This document shows, in pieces, positions 26,758-39,226 of a DNA stretch of 64,000 nucleotides (positions are counted from its first letter, which is position 1; each line of letters begins with the position of its first letter). The translations under genes were made by a program, and so were the position numbers. This DNA is from Siphonodentalium dalli (taxonomy: Eukaryota; Mollusca; Scaphopoda; Gadilida; Siphonodentaliidae), in assembly GCA_032622095.1 (NCBI GenBank), contig CP136061.1, forward strand, positions 51,411,762 to 51,475,761, written 5' to 3'. The notes beneath the pieces are model-generated. The model was not told where the DNA came from. It did no database searches and saw only the letters and a list, made by a program, of their open reading frames with translations.

Positions 26758-28341
26758 AGTTATATCGGAAATTATTCTGTACATGTTTTATGCACGAACC
26801 ATATTCCCCGGAGTGTTCCTGAACCCAGCCAGCATATTGTATCAACTATATACACATCAATTTGGCATGAAGAGTAAATGTCCGTGTGTTGGAGAGGAGG
26901 TCAACTGCTTCCGCTTCTGGGTCTCATCAATTCTTCGCTGGGACAAGATGACTCAAGTACCGGGGACGACCCGACGGCTGCTGTGGCAGCGGCATGCATA
27001 TCGGAGTGAGGCGTGGCTCAAATCTATAACATCCTACTTTAATTAGTTAGTTATATGCTGCTGGACAGACAGGAAGATAGCAGGTTACAATTGTTTAAAT
27101 GTGGTTCTGAGTGACATCTACCGGATGCGGGAGGAATATATGGGAAAGAATAAAATATATACTGGGCCCTGATTGGTCAATAAGCCTTGTGTGCTTTTTG
27201 CATACAAAAATCGACACACCTCTTCCCTATTATTTCCTATAGGTAAAATAGCCATTGGCACAGGAATTAACCCTTTGTAGTGAAGTTTGAATTGTTGTGT
27301 GTGGTCTAAAATATGACAGTATTTTTTTATGCGGTTCTGACAATAGTTACGAAAACACCAGATTTAAAGGCGAATTCCCTGCTAGACGGACATGACTTTT
27401 TTGTGTAAAAAGTTTCCCCAAATGTCAATTTTTTAGATTTAAAGAAAATTGTGGACCCAAAATTTATATTGCCGACAGTAAACGCTAAAACGTTAGCACT
27501 GATGCCTATGGAAAACATTTACACCAGTGTAACCAGCACTGTTATAGTGCTATGTCTGCCCTCATTTCATTGTATTACAATTTATATGTTTGTATTTCAG
27601 GGTGTATGTTGTTCTGTTAATTGGGCATTTTGTAAATAAAGTATCTATCTATCTACCGGAGATGACGAATCCGGCCTGTATGTCTGCTAATACCGGTCGC
27701 TTCGAATAGCAGCCAAAAAGTTTATGTCGACGATTAGCCGTAATATCGCGATATCTCTCTTTTAAAAATACCGGCGCGATTAACGGAATGAGGCTGCTTC
27801 GTCATGTGGGGGTATTGTAGGAGATGTAGGTGCCATGAATCTTAACTATACGCCCGTTGAGATCATGATCAACCCGTTAAAACAGCATGGTCTCCAGAAA
27901 ACCCGCACATTATCTGATCAGACAGCTTGTTCTCCCGAAAACCCATACATTACATTATCTGCTCAGAATATAACTTGTTTTATGAAAATAATCTGCTTAG
28001 ATCTGTATATGCAAGCCTGAAGTGTATGAGTGGCCTTATGCGGAGTATTGGTATGTCTACTCAATCGTGTGGTGTATATGTATACCTAGAGTATTGGTTT
28101 CATGAAGGGCTGTGTGACCATTGGTGAGGTGTTATGTATATCTTGAGTGGCTATATCGCCATGCGTTTGACCAATATGTGAGTGACCGTCTGACCAATGG
28201 TGGGGTGGTGTGCGGGGTATTGACGTGTCTATTAAGGCTGCATGTCCATTCGTGAGGTGAATATGTATACCAGTAGTGACTCGATAGGCATGGATGGGGA
28301 GTATATGTATAACTTGATTGGCTATATGGCCATGAGACTGG
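26758..28341. other. No gene; a retrotransposon tail at 27600-27656
   Basis: The stretch holds no recognisable coding region. AAATAAAG followed by (TATC)n at 27634-27656 looks like the 3' end of a non-LTR element. At 28020-28330 there are diverged direct repeats of gggtattgNNgtgtct / gagtggctatat phrases. Confidence 0.4.
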
Positions 28342-29225
28342 GTGATTGTTCGCAAAACTTACCGTCACGGTAAAGGTATCGATTTATCTGACCACTTCGT
28401 GGTAACTCTCAAAACTGACATTGTGTGTTCCATATCACTTAAACGAACCACTAATTCTCGAGATTTGAAGTCCATCGATAGTGTTAAATTTTCCGGTGAT
28501 CTAGTTTCTAGTTTCTATACCCGTCCAAAGAAATTCCCTCTCCAGTGGTTCATTAATCCACGTGCTTTACTGGATGGTCATGCGCCTTTTGCGTGTTCCT
28601 TGACCTCATTACATGTAAGCTGGCAGAACGAACTAAGACTGTCACCAACGAACGGTTTGAACTCTGCTTCAGTGTTTGATACATCTAGCTGGTAACGCAG
28701 GTAACACGCAAAATTCGATGTCAACCATCTACCCCAAGGTTCAATGATGAAATAAAGAGTGCCAAAGCTGATAAGCAGCATGCTGAGAGAAGATGGCGAA
28801 AATCCGGTCTAACAGTTGATCATCAAATCTATGTTGAAAAGAACAACCATATGAATAAAATGACTAGATCCGCCCGTTTGGAATATTATAACTCTAAAAT
28901 CGCGTATGCTAAATCAACAAAAGTCATCTATTCCATAACCAACGAACTAAGTGGTAAGAAAAAAGTACTGATTCTTCAAGCTAATGTTAAAGAAAGTGAA
29001 TTACCGGATGCTTTTGGTGAATATTTCCGTGACAAAATTGCAAACCTGCGTTACCAGCTAGATGTATCAAACACTGAAGCAGAGTTCAAACCGTTTGTTG
29101 GTGACAGTCTTAGTTCGTTCTTCCAGCTTACATGTAATGAGGTCAAGGAACTTATTTTATCATCTGCTTCAAAATAATGTGTTTTGGAACCCATTCCAAC
29201 TTCTTTACTGGTGGAACATATCGAT
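28342..29225 (+). pseudogene. Non-LTR ORF2: end of APE endonuclease and linker, with an inverted insert
   Basis: GIDLSDHFVV near 28376 is the SDH box that ends APE-type endonucleases. The linker follows (PRFNDEIKSAKADKQHAERR, then EYYNSKIAYAK, FGEYFRDKI). Bases 28595-28701 are an inverted copy of 29045-29151, placed between endonuclease and linker, and break the frame. The upstream endonuclease is absent. Confidence 0.75.
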
Positions 29226-29689
29226 TTTATATTAGATGTAATACTCCAAGGTTCTTCCACACAAAGTCGGCAACTCCCAGACATGACATGATAACATTTA
29301 TTTATACAAGTATTTACAAGTTAACAGGCAGGCAGTCACGGAGAATAACATAAAAACATAACTACGCAACAAGAAGCGTTCGTCGTACAATAGCTTGACC
29401 AGAAGAGTGTGCTGCTTGGACTTTCACCAAGTATATATAAGTATACAAAAGCCAACGCCTAACTCCAATGTGTCGCATGTTGATAGGTCCACGTATATTG
29501 GCCTGTGTACTTCAAAACAGGTTAGCATAATACATTGTTGTGAGGCCAGCGAACCCGTGAGTCATTGACCATGGATCATTTCACCACGGGTCGCTGTCCT
29601 ACGATAAAGCCAGGGCATTAACCTCTGTATACTTTTAACCATACTCACGCCATCCAAACAGCTGAAAGTGTTACATAGAACCAATCACA
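29226..29689. mobile_element. ~450 bp insertion of unknown type within ORF2
   Basis: The linker frame stops after LEPIPTSLLVEHIDFIL (near 29228) and the reverse transcriptase resumes near 29690 with EGVVPDCF-like coding. The sequence between is non-coding and could be a solo LTR or a non-autonomous element. Ends could not be fixed by eye. Confidence 0.4.
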
Positions 29690-31079
29690 AAGCTCATAAA
29701 TTGGTCCTTTTCCGAAGGTGTTGTTCCTGACTGTTTTAAGGAGGCCGTTTTGATTCCCCTGATTAAAAATAATTTTCTTGATGCCGACTTGCTAAAGAAC
29801 TATAGGCCCAACTCAAACCTTCAGTTCGTTTCGAAGCTGTCCTCAAACAACTGAGTAATCATATGGAGAAACAGTTGCTTCTGGAAAAGTTTCAGTCGGC
29901 GTACAAACTTGGTCACAGTACTGAAACTGCATTGCTGTGTATAACTTCAGACTTTCTTCTTGCCAGTGGCGATAACAAGTTATCACTATTATCCCTGCTT
30001 GACATGAGCGCAGCTTTCGATACCCTTGATCACGAAATACTGTTGAAGCGATTGGAAATTTCGTTTGGGATATCTGACAGCGTGCTCAAGTGGTTCGGTT
30101 CATATCTCTCTAATCGTGTTCAGAGGATTCAAATTGGCAGTGTGTTTTCCAATACCTTTCATCTGCAATATGGAGTACCTCAGGGATATGTCCTGGGGCT
30201 GTCTTGTATTTAATATACACACAACCACTTGGTGAGATCATCAGGAGACAATGTGTCTCTGCGCATATGTATGCTGATGACACTCAGCTTTGCATTTCTG
30301 GTGATAACCCATATTTTCTTCTCACTGTAATGGAACAGTGCATCGGTTCTGTGAAATCGTGGATGTTGGCCAATAAACTAAATCTAAATTGTGAAAGAAC
30401 TGAAGTAATATGGGTGTCTAATCCGTCATACGTATGAAAAGTGGGCATATATTTTATGACTCTTGATGGTAACCAGGTAACCAAGTTTACTTTTCAGATT
30501 ATTAGGGCGAAGGAACTAAATTGCTCTCTATGACATCATATGTTAGCCAGATATGCAAGGCAATATACATTGAAAACTTCGAAACTTCGAAAACTGGGTC
30601 AAATGAGAAAATACATAAACACTGACTCAGCTAAAAAACTTGCTTCATCTGATTCGCAGTCGACTTGACTATTGCAACTCTCTTTTGACTGGTGTACCAT
30701 CTATTCAAATCGCCAGGATTCAGCGTCTGCAACACACTGCTGCAAGGAAAGATCTTACAACATAGATGAAATGTTGCAGGAATTACATTGGCTACCTGTG
30801 ACAGATATAATTATTTATAAACTTGTGACATATGCATATCAAGCATACTTCAGTGATATCCTTGTTCCATATGTCCCACACCGATCATTTCGTTCAGAAT
30901 ACAAACTTCTTATTACACCATCTGGTGCTAATTTGAACGCGGTTGGCTGCCGTTCTTTTAAAGTGACATGTCCAAATGCATGGAATCCTCTGCCATTGAA
31001 CATAAAAGAGTCACCATCTCTTGACGACTTCAAAAAGTCACTAAAAACTTACTTGATTGCGCGGCGTTTCAGAAAATGA
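29690..31079 (+). pseudogene. CR1-like reverse transcriptase, catalytic and C-terminal part
   Basis: Motifs in order: FQSAYKLGHSTETAL, LLDMSAAFDTLDHEIL (motif A), QYGVPQGYVLG (motif B), then in a shifted frame HMYADDTQL (motif C, near 30268), LNLNCERTEV, and after another break LHWLPVTDII, PNAWNPLPLNIK and FKKSLKTYLI. At least two frame changes (near 30200 and 30440-30670) inactivate it. Confidence 0.85.
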
Positions 31080-31117
31080 CTTCGATATTGTGTATATTTA
31101 TATTTCATGTTTATGTT

Positions 31118-31180
31118 TATGTCAAGCGCTTATGGCCCGCTTATTGGGGATAAGAGCTATAAAATATTATTATTATTATA
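31118..31180 (+). repeat. CR1-like 3' tail
   Basis: AAGCGCTTATGG and AAGAGCTATAAAATATTATT with a following TAT repeat form the usual 3' end of the clade, resembling the tail at 2727. Confidence 0.6.
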
Positions 31181-33029
31181 TATATACATGGAGTGTTTGT
31201 GTATATATTATATACCTATGCTATCGCCTTCCACTCAATGATATATTAATTGATAAAGAGAGTTCTCCACATTGACGGCGTTTTATATGCACAATGGAGG
31301 AAACAGTTTTCCTCACGTTAGTCAATCAATAGTTGATGCCAATGGCCCGATGTTTCATGTTATTGTGCTCGTGTATCGCATAAAATGGCCACTTTATTTT
31401 CAGTTTCAAAGTTCTGCCCATTTCCGTTCAAAACTTTGACCTGAATCCCACAAGTGTTCGGCATAATCCATACTGCATCATTTAAAATGAATTTGTCGTG
31501 CTTCAGAAAGTACTGAAACAACCATAATAGAACATCTAGTTGTCAGTTGATCCAGTAACGCGTTTAGCATCAAAGCGAATCAAATGTCCTGGATATATGC
31601 GAAAAATATACAAATTTGGTTGCCATTTTGGGAGCCATCTTGAGTAATACTGTCTTAAACACCTGAGTGTGGCGTACTTAAGACAGATCAAAACAATAAA
31701 CAGCTTTGATGCCAAAGATAGTACCGTGTTCTTTAAAAAAATGGTTCAAACATGGAAAGTGATTATTTGACGATTTTGATTTAATATCTGTGATATAAAA
31801 TTCCAATAATTCTGGCGGCTAAAATAGCAAATCTTAACCATGGTACTTCAGAAATGTTAGTATTCAATGTATAAAAGACAGAATTGCTAATTTTATTCCT
31901 CAACCACAACTTATAAGCGATTGCATGACTCGCTGGGGCAATATCTAACATTTTACTTATTTTTGCCGCCATTTTGAACCAAAGTGAGAAGTTTTGGTAC
32001 CAATAAGTTTGAATATTCGTAAGTAGCCCTATGCCTTACTCACATTGCAGTTCTGCTAATTTCTAGCTGAGATATGACTAGAATCTCAATGGTAGTTTGC
32101 TGAAATTTTATACCGCGTTGTGTAAAAGCGAATTTGAGGAATCGGACGGGCATGGGACCTCACGAATGGCATATTTAATTGATCGAATGATCAATTAACA
32201 TTAATAATGAAAATTAAAGTATGGCATTGAAATCCGTATAAAAAGGACGTCCTGCACTTTGTCTATCCCGAACTCAATGTGATGACATCTATGGACGTCA
32301 ACATTTAAGTAACCAAACTTGTTACATGAATACATATTATTTTGCGACCTGCCATTCTCAATTTGGTGACATTTGAGTCACAAATACCCTCACATCCTTG
32401 GGTTTGAAAGTCCAACTGATACTCCAATTATTGAAAACATTCACCTCCTCCAACAATTTGGGCTGGAAATTTGATTGCAACCACATGGAGCTATATTATA
32501 GCGTATAAGTGATTTGGTTTCCACCACCTGGAGCCATTCTGGATGATAATATTTTTTTATTTAAATAATATTTTCAAACTAATCTGATCTGCAGTGGATT
32601 TTGTGTCCCATTTGACTTGGACGATCGTTACACCATTACCCCCAGTCATAAAGGTTTTGCGATATAGCCTCGTTGGAACACCGGGACGTACATATGCGTA
32701 ATCGCTATTAATTATATAAATGGCATGGTTATCTGTCTATCCGCAGTACATGGGCGTACCCAGTGTTTCTCCAAAGCGGGTTCGCCCGCTGATAGCAAAG
32801 GCACAATTGTTGCGGGGAGCGAAGTGGATGGGCGATCTCATCACAGCACACCACATGCCCTTGTGACTGACTCATCACACAACAAAATGTTTAGACTTCT
32901 TGATGACGGAGTTTAAGAACCATTAACTTTCATTTCCCTCCCATAAGCTTTAATCGAACCACTGCACGGGTGGTTCGTGTACGACATATGGATATACTAT
33001 GCAAGTATTGTCTAAGAGGATTAACGCCA
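31181..33029. other. No recognisable gene
   Basis: AT-rich intergenic DNA. Nothing on either strand resembles a known protein and no long repeat was seen. Confidence 0.4.
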
Positions 33030-33315
33030 ATAGTTCGGTACGAATGGTTCTGGATGCCTGCAGATTTTAAGTTCCAGGACCAAACATAATATTTAGAATA
33101 GCGCGACCATCTACTAAGCCTAAGTGTCCTAAATATATACCCTAACTGTTTCCAACTTGGATAATTTATGTGTCCAATAGTTCAGAACGAAAGGCTCTGG
33201 ACGCCTGCCGATTCTTCAGTTCGAGAACAAAACATAATATTTCAAATAGTGCGATCCCCTACTAAGCCTAAGCGTCATAAGAGTAGACCCCAACTGCTTC
33301 GAACTTTTTTGTCTC
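33030..33315. repeat. Diverged tandem duplication, ~145 bp unit
   Basis: CAATAGTTCGGTACGAATGG (33030) and CAATAGTTCAGAACGAAAGG (33173) begin two copies that share CTACTAAGCCTAAG and a trailing AACTG(C/T)TTC. Confidence 0.65.
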
Positions 33316-35084
33316 TTCGGAAAATCGAAAATATGTCACTTGGAGCTCGGTTCTCCGAACCTATCGAACACTAGCTATAGTTACGCATATATGCCACAGT
33401 AGGTAATGATATATATAATATATGATACATGTATAATGGCTCACATTTTCGGATTGATTGTCATTTTGTTTATAGCGATTAATTATTCCCACCAATACAG
33501 AAGGATTTATCTACACTCTTCAAAGCAATAGGTAACGAGAAGCATTAGGTTCTATATATTGATGTAATACCTGCCAGCTATAGGTACTAGTCAATCCCGA
33601 AATCAAATGGTGTTAATTTTATACTACAGTAATATTTACAAATTTTTATTATAATTTGCTTTTAAGATTAAGTACCAACATTCCTTTAGACAAGATATTA
33701 GACATCATATCAGAATAATATAATAATATATACCATATACATCTTCTTTGCAGGGTATGGGTGAAGAAGGTACTGGTATATCATAGGGTGGGCAGATATG
33801 ACCATATCATATAAAATGAAATTGTCATGTCTTAATTGAATTCAATATTTTCAATATTTTATTAACTGATATGCAGGATTTCACCCTTCGGACCCTCTCT
33901 CTTAAAACTTAGTTACTATATGTAGTAACTGGTGTTTGGAATTAGGTGTGGAGGGGGCTGTATTGATGGTAGGTATAATATGTTAAAAGGGTGGTATTCT
34001 CAATTTATTAATTAATTTCTCTGAAATTATAAGAAATTTATGTCCTCAGGTAAATAGATCAATCAAAAAGGATAGCACTTGATCTGCCAAACATTGGAAT
34101 TGACATGTACGGTATATCGAATTCACGGTGTCGATAATATAAGTTGTATGTACAGTGTAGCCATTCCCTGTTTCACTGTATGCTAGTCACTCAAATAAAT
34201 CTCATATAAATTAAAAAGTCGTCAATGAATTCATTGTCTACCACTTGTACCTCTATTTATTTCTCCAAGATCTCGCTAAGCTGTCAGCCAGACATAGTTA
34301 TCCATGTATATGTAGTCAAATTCTCGGGATCCAAATAAACGTATGGATAGTCCCGAACGTTTATTTATTTTCAAGAAAAGTATTTGGGACCTTACATTTT
34401 TATTTTCACTCTAAAAATCGCAAGCCACTGGAAAAACCGAAGCAAAGTGTGTAAATTTAAAACAAAAGTCGCTGACGATTTAATATAACGTCACGCTTCC
34501 CACAGCTATATAACAATGATTTTCCCACATCTATATATCAATGTATTGTGAAACCGATAATGAAAGTACAATTAGGTACAAGAAAGCGTGATCCTACATG
34601 TGTGACCCCGCTGCCCTCTTGACGGGTAAATTATATGGATGCGTCCGAACAATTGGGCGAATCGTTGGCTATTTACTATCGTGGTCGATTCCATTTTTTA
34701 AACCAATGGTTGTTATTCACATAGCATGGTTATTTCCGCGAAATCGAACAGGTCTAACAAATACACGTGTTCCGTACATTGGGTCCACATATATAGCTAT
34801 ATGGGTGCTAGCACGAAGCGTATTTTGTTCTTTATAAATATTTAGATAAAAAAAAGAGTCGCTGTAAATCTTTTGTTAAAAAAATTAAATAAGCACAGAC
34901 TTCCGAAACAGCAATTTTGAAGCCACAATATCTACGTGTTTTTATCGGTAGCTGGCGCTTTTAAAATCACAAAAGGGCCACAATCTAATTGGAAGATATT
35001 TTCCGCGATATAGGCATACAAAAATTACTCATTAAAACATTTGAAACCCCTACCCAGTAAACAATAAGGTACCAATTCGGTGCT
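33316..35084. other. No recognisable gene
   Basis: AT-rich DNA with no family-like coding and no clear repeat structure. Confidence 0.4.
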
Positions 35085-35860
35085 GATCCGGCACCAGAAA
35101 AGGTGCCAGTTTGGTACCGGATTTCAGGTACCGATCTGGCATTGAAGTTGCACACCGGTCATGCACCGGAATGGCACCAGTAAAGCGATGGTACATGTTT
35201 TTCAGTGATTTACTAGTTTACTGGATATATCATATAGTGATGTAATATAATCTAGTATACTGTTGACTTAATACCGGACTAGTGTTGTTTTGCCGGTACC
35301 ATTTTGGTACCAAAATAGTGGTACCATTTTGTTACCAAAATGGTGATAGTACCCAAATAGTAGTTTCGATCCGATGATGGTATATAGTGATGTAATATCA
35401 GCTAGTATACTGTTGAACGAATACCGGACTAGTGCTTTTTTGCCGGTACCATTTTGGTACCAAAATAGTGTTACCATTTGGTACCAAAGTTGTTGTACCA
35501 TTTTGGTACCAAATTAGTGGTACCATTTTTGTACCCAAATAGTAGTATCGATCCGATGATGGTATACTGGTGCCACATTGGCTTCATAAGATCAGCTATA
35601 TATAGTATCCTTTCGATGATGATATTCCAGTGCTAATTTAGCGTCGCAATATCGGTATCGTTCCAATGATTGCATATCGATGCCAGATCGGCATCGTAAT
35701 ATCGATATCGTTCCGATGATGGTATATCGGTACCAGATCAGCATCGTCATATCAGTATAATTCCGATGTTGGTATACCGGTGCCGGATCAGCATCGATAT
35801 ATCAGTATCGTTTCAATGATTATATGATGGTGCCAATTCAGCATTATAATATCATCATAA
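35085..35860. repeat. Degenerate satellite with GGTACC palindromes and ~60 bp units
   Basis: Two ~165 bp copies (35221 and 35387 onwards) contain multiple GGTACCATTTTGGTACC palindromes. They are followed by at least four diverged ~60 bp units built on ATCGNTATCGTTCCGATGAT and GGTGCCAGATCAGCATCGT. The array grades from recent to strongly decayed. It is non-coding. Confidence 0.7.
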
Positions 35861-37087
35861 AACATTTTGGACAATAGGAACACAAGTGCTGCATCCTTTC
35901 AATTAAGCAGTCGATGAATAATAAGGAATAAGTACAGCCAAAGGACAGGTGCAATACAATGATTTACAAAATAGAAGGAAACATGTTTATTTCAACAAAA
36001 CAAATAGTCATATATTATATATATAGTATATGTACAAAATATGAACAAAATAAAGCAAATATCATAATGACAGTATCAATCACAATGTAGCTCCATGTCA
36101 ACTGACATAACACAGTACTGAATTATTCCCGGATGCCATCAACAAAAATGATATAATCTTAAACGAAAATGGTCAGAGAGTGGAAATTATAATGGTTTTT
36201 GTCTTTTCAATTTTTTTTTATAAATTTTGTTCAATTATTTAAGATACAAAATTATTTTATATATTTTATTTAAATTGAGCGAGAGCAAATTTATTCGAAA
36301 AAAAATGAATCAAACTCGATCTGTAATTTTGGTTGATAAACTCAAATTCAAAATTTGGTTCTGATCGAATAGAAAATGTTATCACACCATGCGTAAAGTG
36401 TTTATGGGCGGACAGAGAGATGGACGAACGATGAGTGGTCAATGTGGACGTCGACACTATGTGTAACATACAGTCCATACTATGGTATGGGTAAAAATTG
36501 CATAATGAATCTACATTGGATAATACTTAAATCCAAAATTGCTCACAGCGGCCAAACAACTCTATCCCATCTACTTGAACAATTTCATTGTAGGACCAAT
36601 GGTAGGGCCTATAGCCCATGCTAATGGATTTACTATTCGAGTAATACTGCAAAACAATATGGCCATGGCAGCCATTCATTTCGGCCTATTCACACCAAAA
36701 CAACTCGTTCCCATCTAAATGTCAATGTCTACTTTCATGACAAATTGTGAGGTAGGACCAATGTTGCTAGTAGAGTCTGTGTAGCCCGTGCTAATGGGTG
36801 CAAATTTAAAAATCGAAAATGGCTGTCGGCAAAAATTTATCCTTCTATGTGTCATTGTCTATGAAAATTCTCATGATCACTGATGCATTGGTTCAGGCTG
36901 GAACCTGTGCTAAAGGATCAGAACGTAAAACTGATGCACGCTGGCAAATAGCTTCCCTTTATGTCAAGTTAAGCTAAAAATGTGTTGGACATGACATAAA
37001 ACCGTAAATAACAAGTGCAGATATATTGGAGGCTTCCGTTACTTCATAAAATATGAAATTAATATTCTCAACCGAAAAGTGAAATTT
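35861..37087. other. No gene; dispersed short repeats
   Basis: Two related ~120 bp phrases (AGGACCAATGGTAGGGCCTA near 36593 and AGGACCAATGTTGCTAGTAG near 36755, each followed by 'tagccc(a/g)tgctaatgg') indicate an old duplication. No coding region was recognised. Confidence 0.4.
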
Positions 37088-37422
37088 GGTGCCGAAAACA
37101 CAAGATGAGTACCGTATATAATGTGTCAATTATTGATTATCTATGTCATTTAGAACTTATACATTGGAATGGTCTAATTTATTTGCAGGAATGTCAGGTT
37201 ATTATAATTGCAGAGGATATGATGAGAAATGCCATATGGATTCCCATTCATTCTTGTAAGAATGTTCGAACAATAAAGTTAAACGAACAACATGGCTTTT
37301 TGTTGAACTTATTTGTATTGTATTCCTGCAAATAAATTAGACCATTCCAATGATTAAGTTCTAAATGACACAGATAATCAATAATTGACACACTATATAC
37401 TCATCTTGTGTTTTCGGCACCA
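37088..37422. mobile_element. Foldback element with ~105 bp arms
   Basis: Arms 37088-37193 and 37322-37422 are reverse complements (GGTGCCGAAAACACAAGATG at the outer ends, TAATTTATTTGCAGGAAT inner) around a ~128 bp AT-rich spacer. A frame on the plus strand within it is a by-product. Confidence 0.7.
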
Positions 37423-37747
37423 CAATATCTGAACATACGTAGATATGAATGAATGAGAATCAATTAACCACTCATCAGCGAGCATTCAGTTATCAAAGGG
37501 ATGGGTAGCAATACACAATTTTCAGAAATATTGGGGTACTGTACTTCAAATCTATAATTAGCCATTATCGTTGGCTTAGTTCCCATGAAGCATGTTTTAT
37601 TTTTGACATATTATACTAAAATTTACCATTTTCAACACAAAAGCAGATGATGACAAAAAGTGAAACTGTAAGAGCAGATGACATGGATTCAGAGATGAGA
37701 AATCAGGCTATTTCCCTATAACCAAACATATGGATACTGCTACCTTA

Positions 37748-37865
37748 ACCCTCTGATGACGGGTGCTGCGCTGGTGCAGCATTAAATAACATGTGCCAGT
37801 GCATTATTTTATATATGAGAATAGTATAATAGTACATATATAAGAGAATGCAGTGGCACAGGGTT
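37748..37865. repeat. Hairpin repeat related to the 4639 MITE
   Basis: GACGGGTGCTGCGCTGGTGC leads into a GTGCCAGTGCATT...AGAATGCAGTGGCAC inverted pair. The inner sequence TTATATATGAGA resembles the arms of the element at 4639-5092 and of the repeat at 40813. Confidence 0.5.
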
Positions 37866-39065
37866 TTCGCTAAATTTTAGGAAGCAAGAGAAAACAAATA
37901 TTTCCTTTCTATGGGAGAGCTGTTCTTAACCTTGAATTCTTCTTTTAATACGTTGAACTGAAGCTATGAATTGTCCTGAAATTATTAAAATAAAGCATGA
38001 ATACCTGCCTCCCAATTATATTGTTTCCGAACATACCTCTACAAAAAACTCACATATGTCGCTTCATTATCATACATTCATAACTATAAAAAACATGACA
38101 TTGATGTGGTTAGTTAAGTCTATATGTTGCAAGCTATGTAAAATAGTCTATGTGAAATTTCCGATCTTATTATTAAGTATAAATGATGTTCCATATTAGT
38201 ATTGAAACGATTATCCATCTAATCGAAGTCGACGCGATTAATCGATCAGTCGATTTATCTGGAAAAAGCACTACCTATGAGTGATCATGACAGCAGTGCC
38301 ATTGCACGGTCATATTATCACGTAAACTTTAATAGTTAACACATATTAACTTGTTAAAGCCTTATTGCATTGTTCCTTTAACGATGCCACTGCCATCAGT
38401 TATGCACGGGCGGTGAACTCCATGACCTGAACTGAACCCAATGTATGCATGTGTAGGCACGGTTTCGTTTATGTTGATTATCAAAGACATGATGTGTCGC
38501 TGCCAACTGAACACTGTCTAGTTTGGTGAGACGCAAACTTCTCACTATGGTACATGTAATACTATGTAATGATGCAAGAACATGGCTTCAATGATATAGG
38601 AAACATAATTTGCGACAAGGCAAGCTGGTAAAGTCAACTCAGTAACTGAATAGCGTATGATACCCGTTATTAGCCGTTATGGTAAAAGTAATCAATGTAA
38701 TTACAGGCTATATTTTCTTGGAAAAATTGAAATGCTTACAACAGATGATGACTCTTACACTTGCTGTTGCACTCTTTGCAGTTTTGTTCCTTGATCCCTA
38801 AGCCACTTGGCAGCTATTGTCCGAAATTGGTCATCTGTCATTACTTGCGCCAGTCCATGCTGGACGCAAGTAATGTTTTCGGTTCGGATCTTTGTCTGTC
38901 TGTCCTTCCGCGAACATGTTACGTCATACCGGAAGTACATACTTTTAAAAAATGAACACGCGCTAATATGAAATGGTTGCATCAATTGTAATTTAAATCC
39001 ACATATATACTTAATTTGCATTGTTATCTGGTTTTATTTTGGTAATAAATCGTTCATAAATGAAC
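37866..39065. other. No recognisable gene
   Basis: No coding region or RNA gene seen on either strand. Confidence 0.4.
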
Positions 39066-39226
39066 AATATTGAAAAAGTTCAAAAATTTCAAAAAATTCA
39101 AAAAATTCAAAAAATTCAAAAAATTCACAAATTTCAAAAACTTCAAAAATTTCAAAAACTTCAAAAATTTCAAACATTTCAAAAAATTCAAAAAATTCAA
39201 AAAATTCACAAATTTCAAAAAACTTA
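39066..39226. repeat. Low-complexity (TTCAAAAAA)n repeat
   Basis: A 9-10 bp unit based on TTCAAAAAA/TTTCAAAAA recurs ~16 times. Phe/Lys repeat peptides read from it on either strand are not proteins. Confidence 0.8.
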
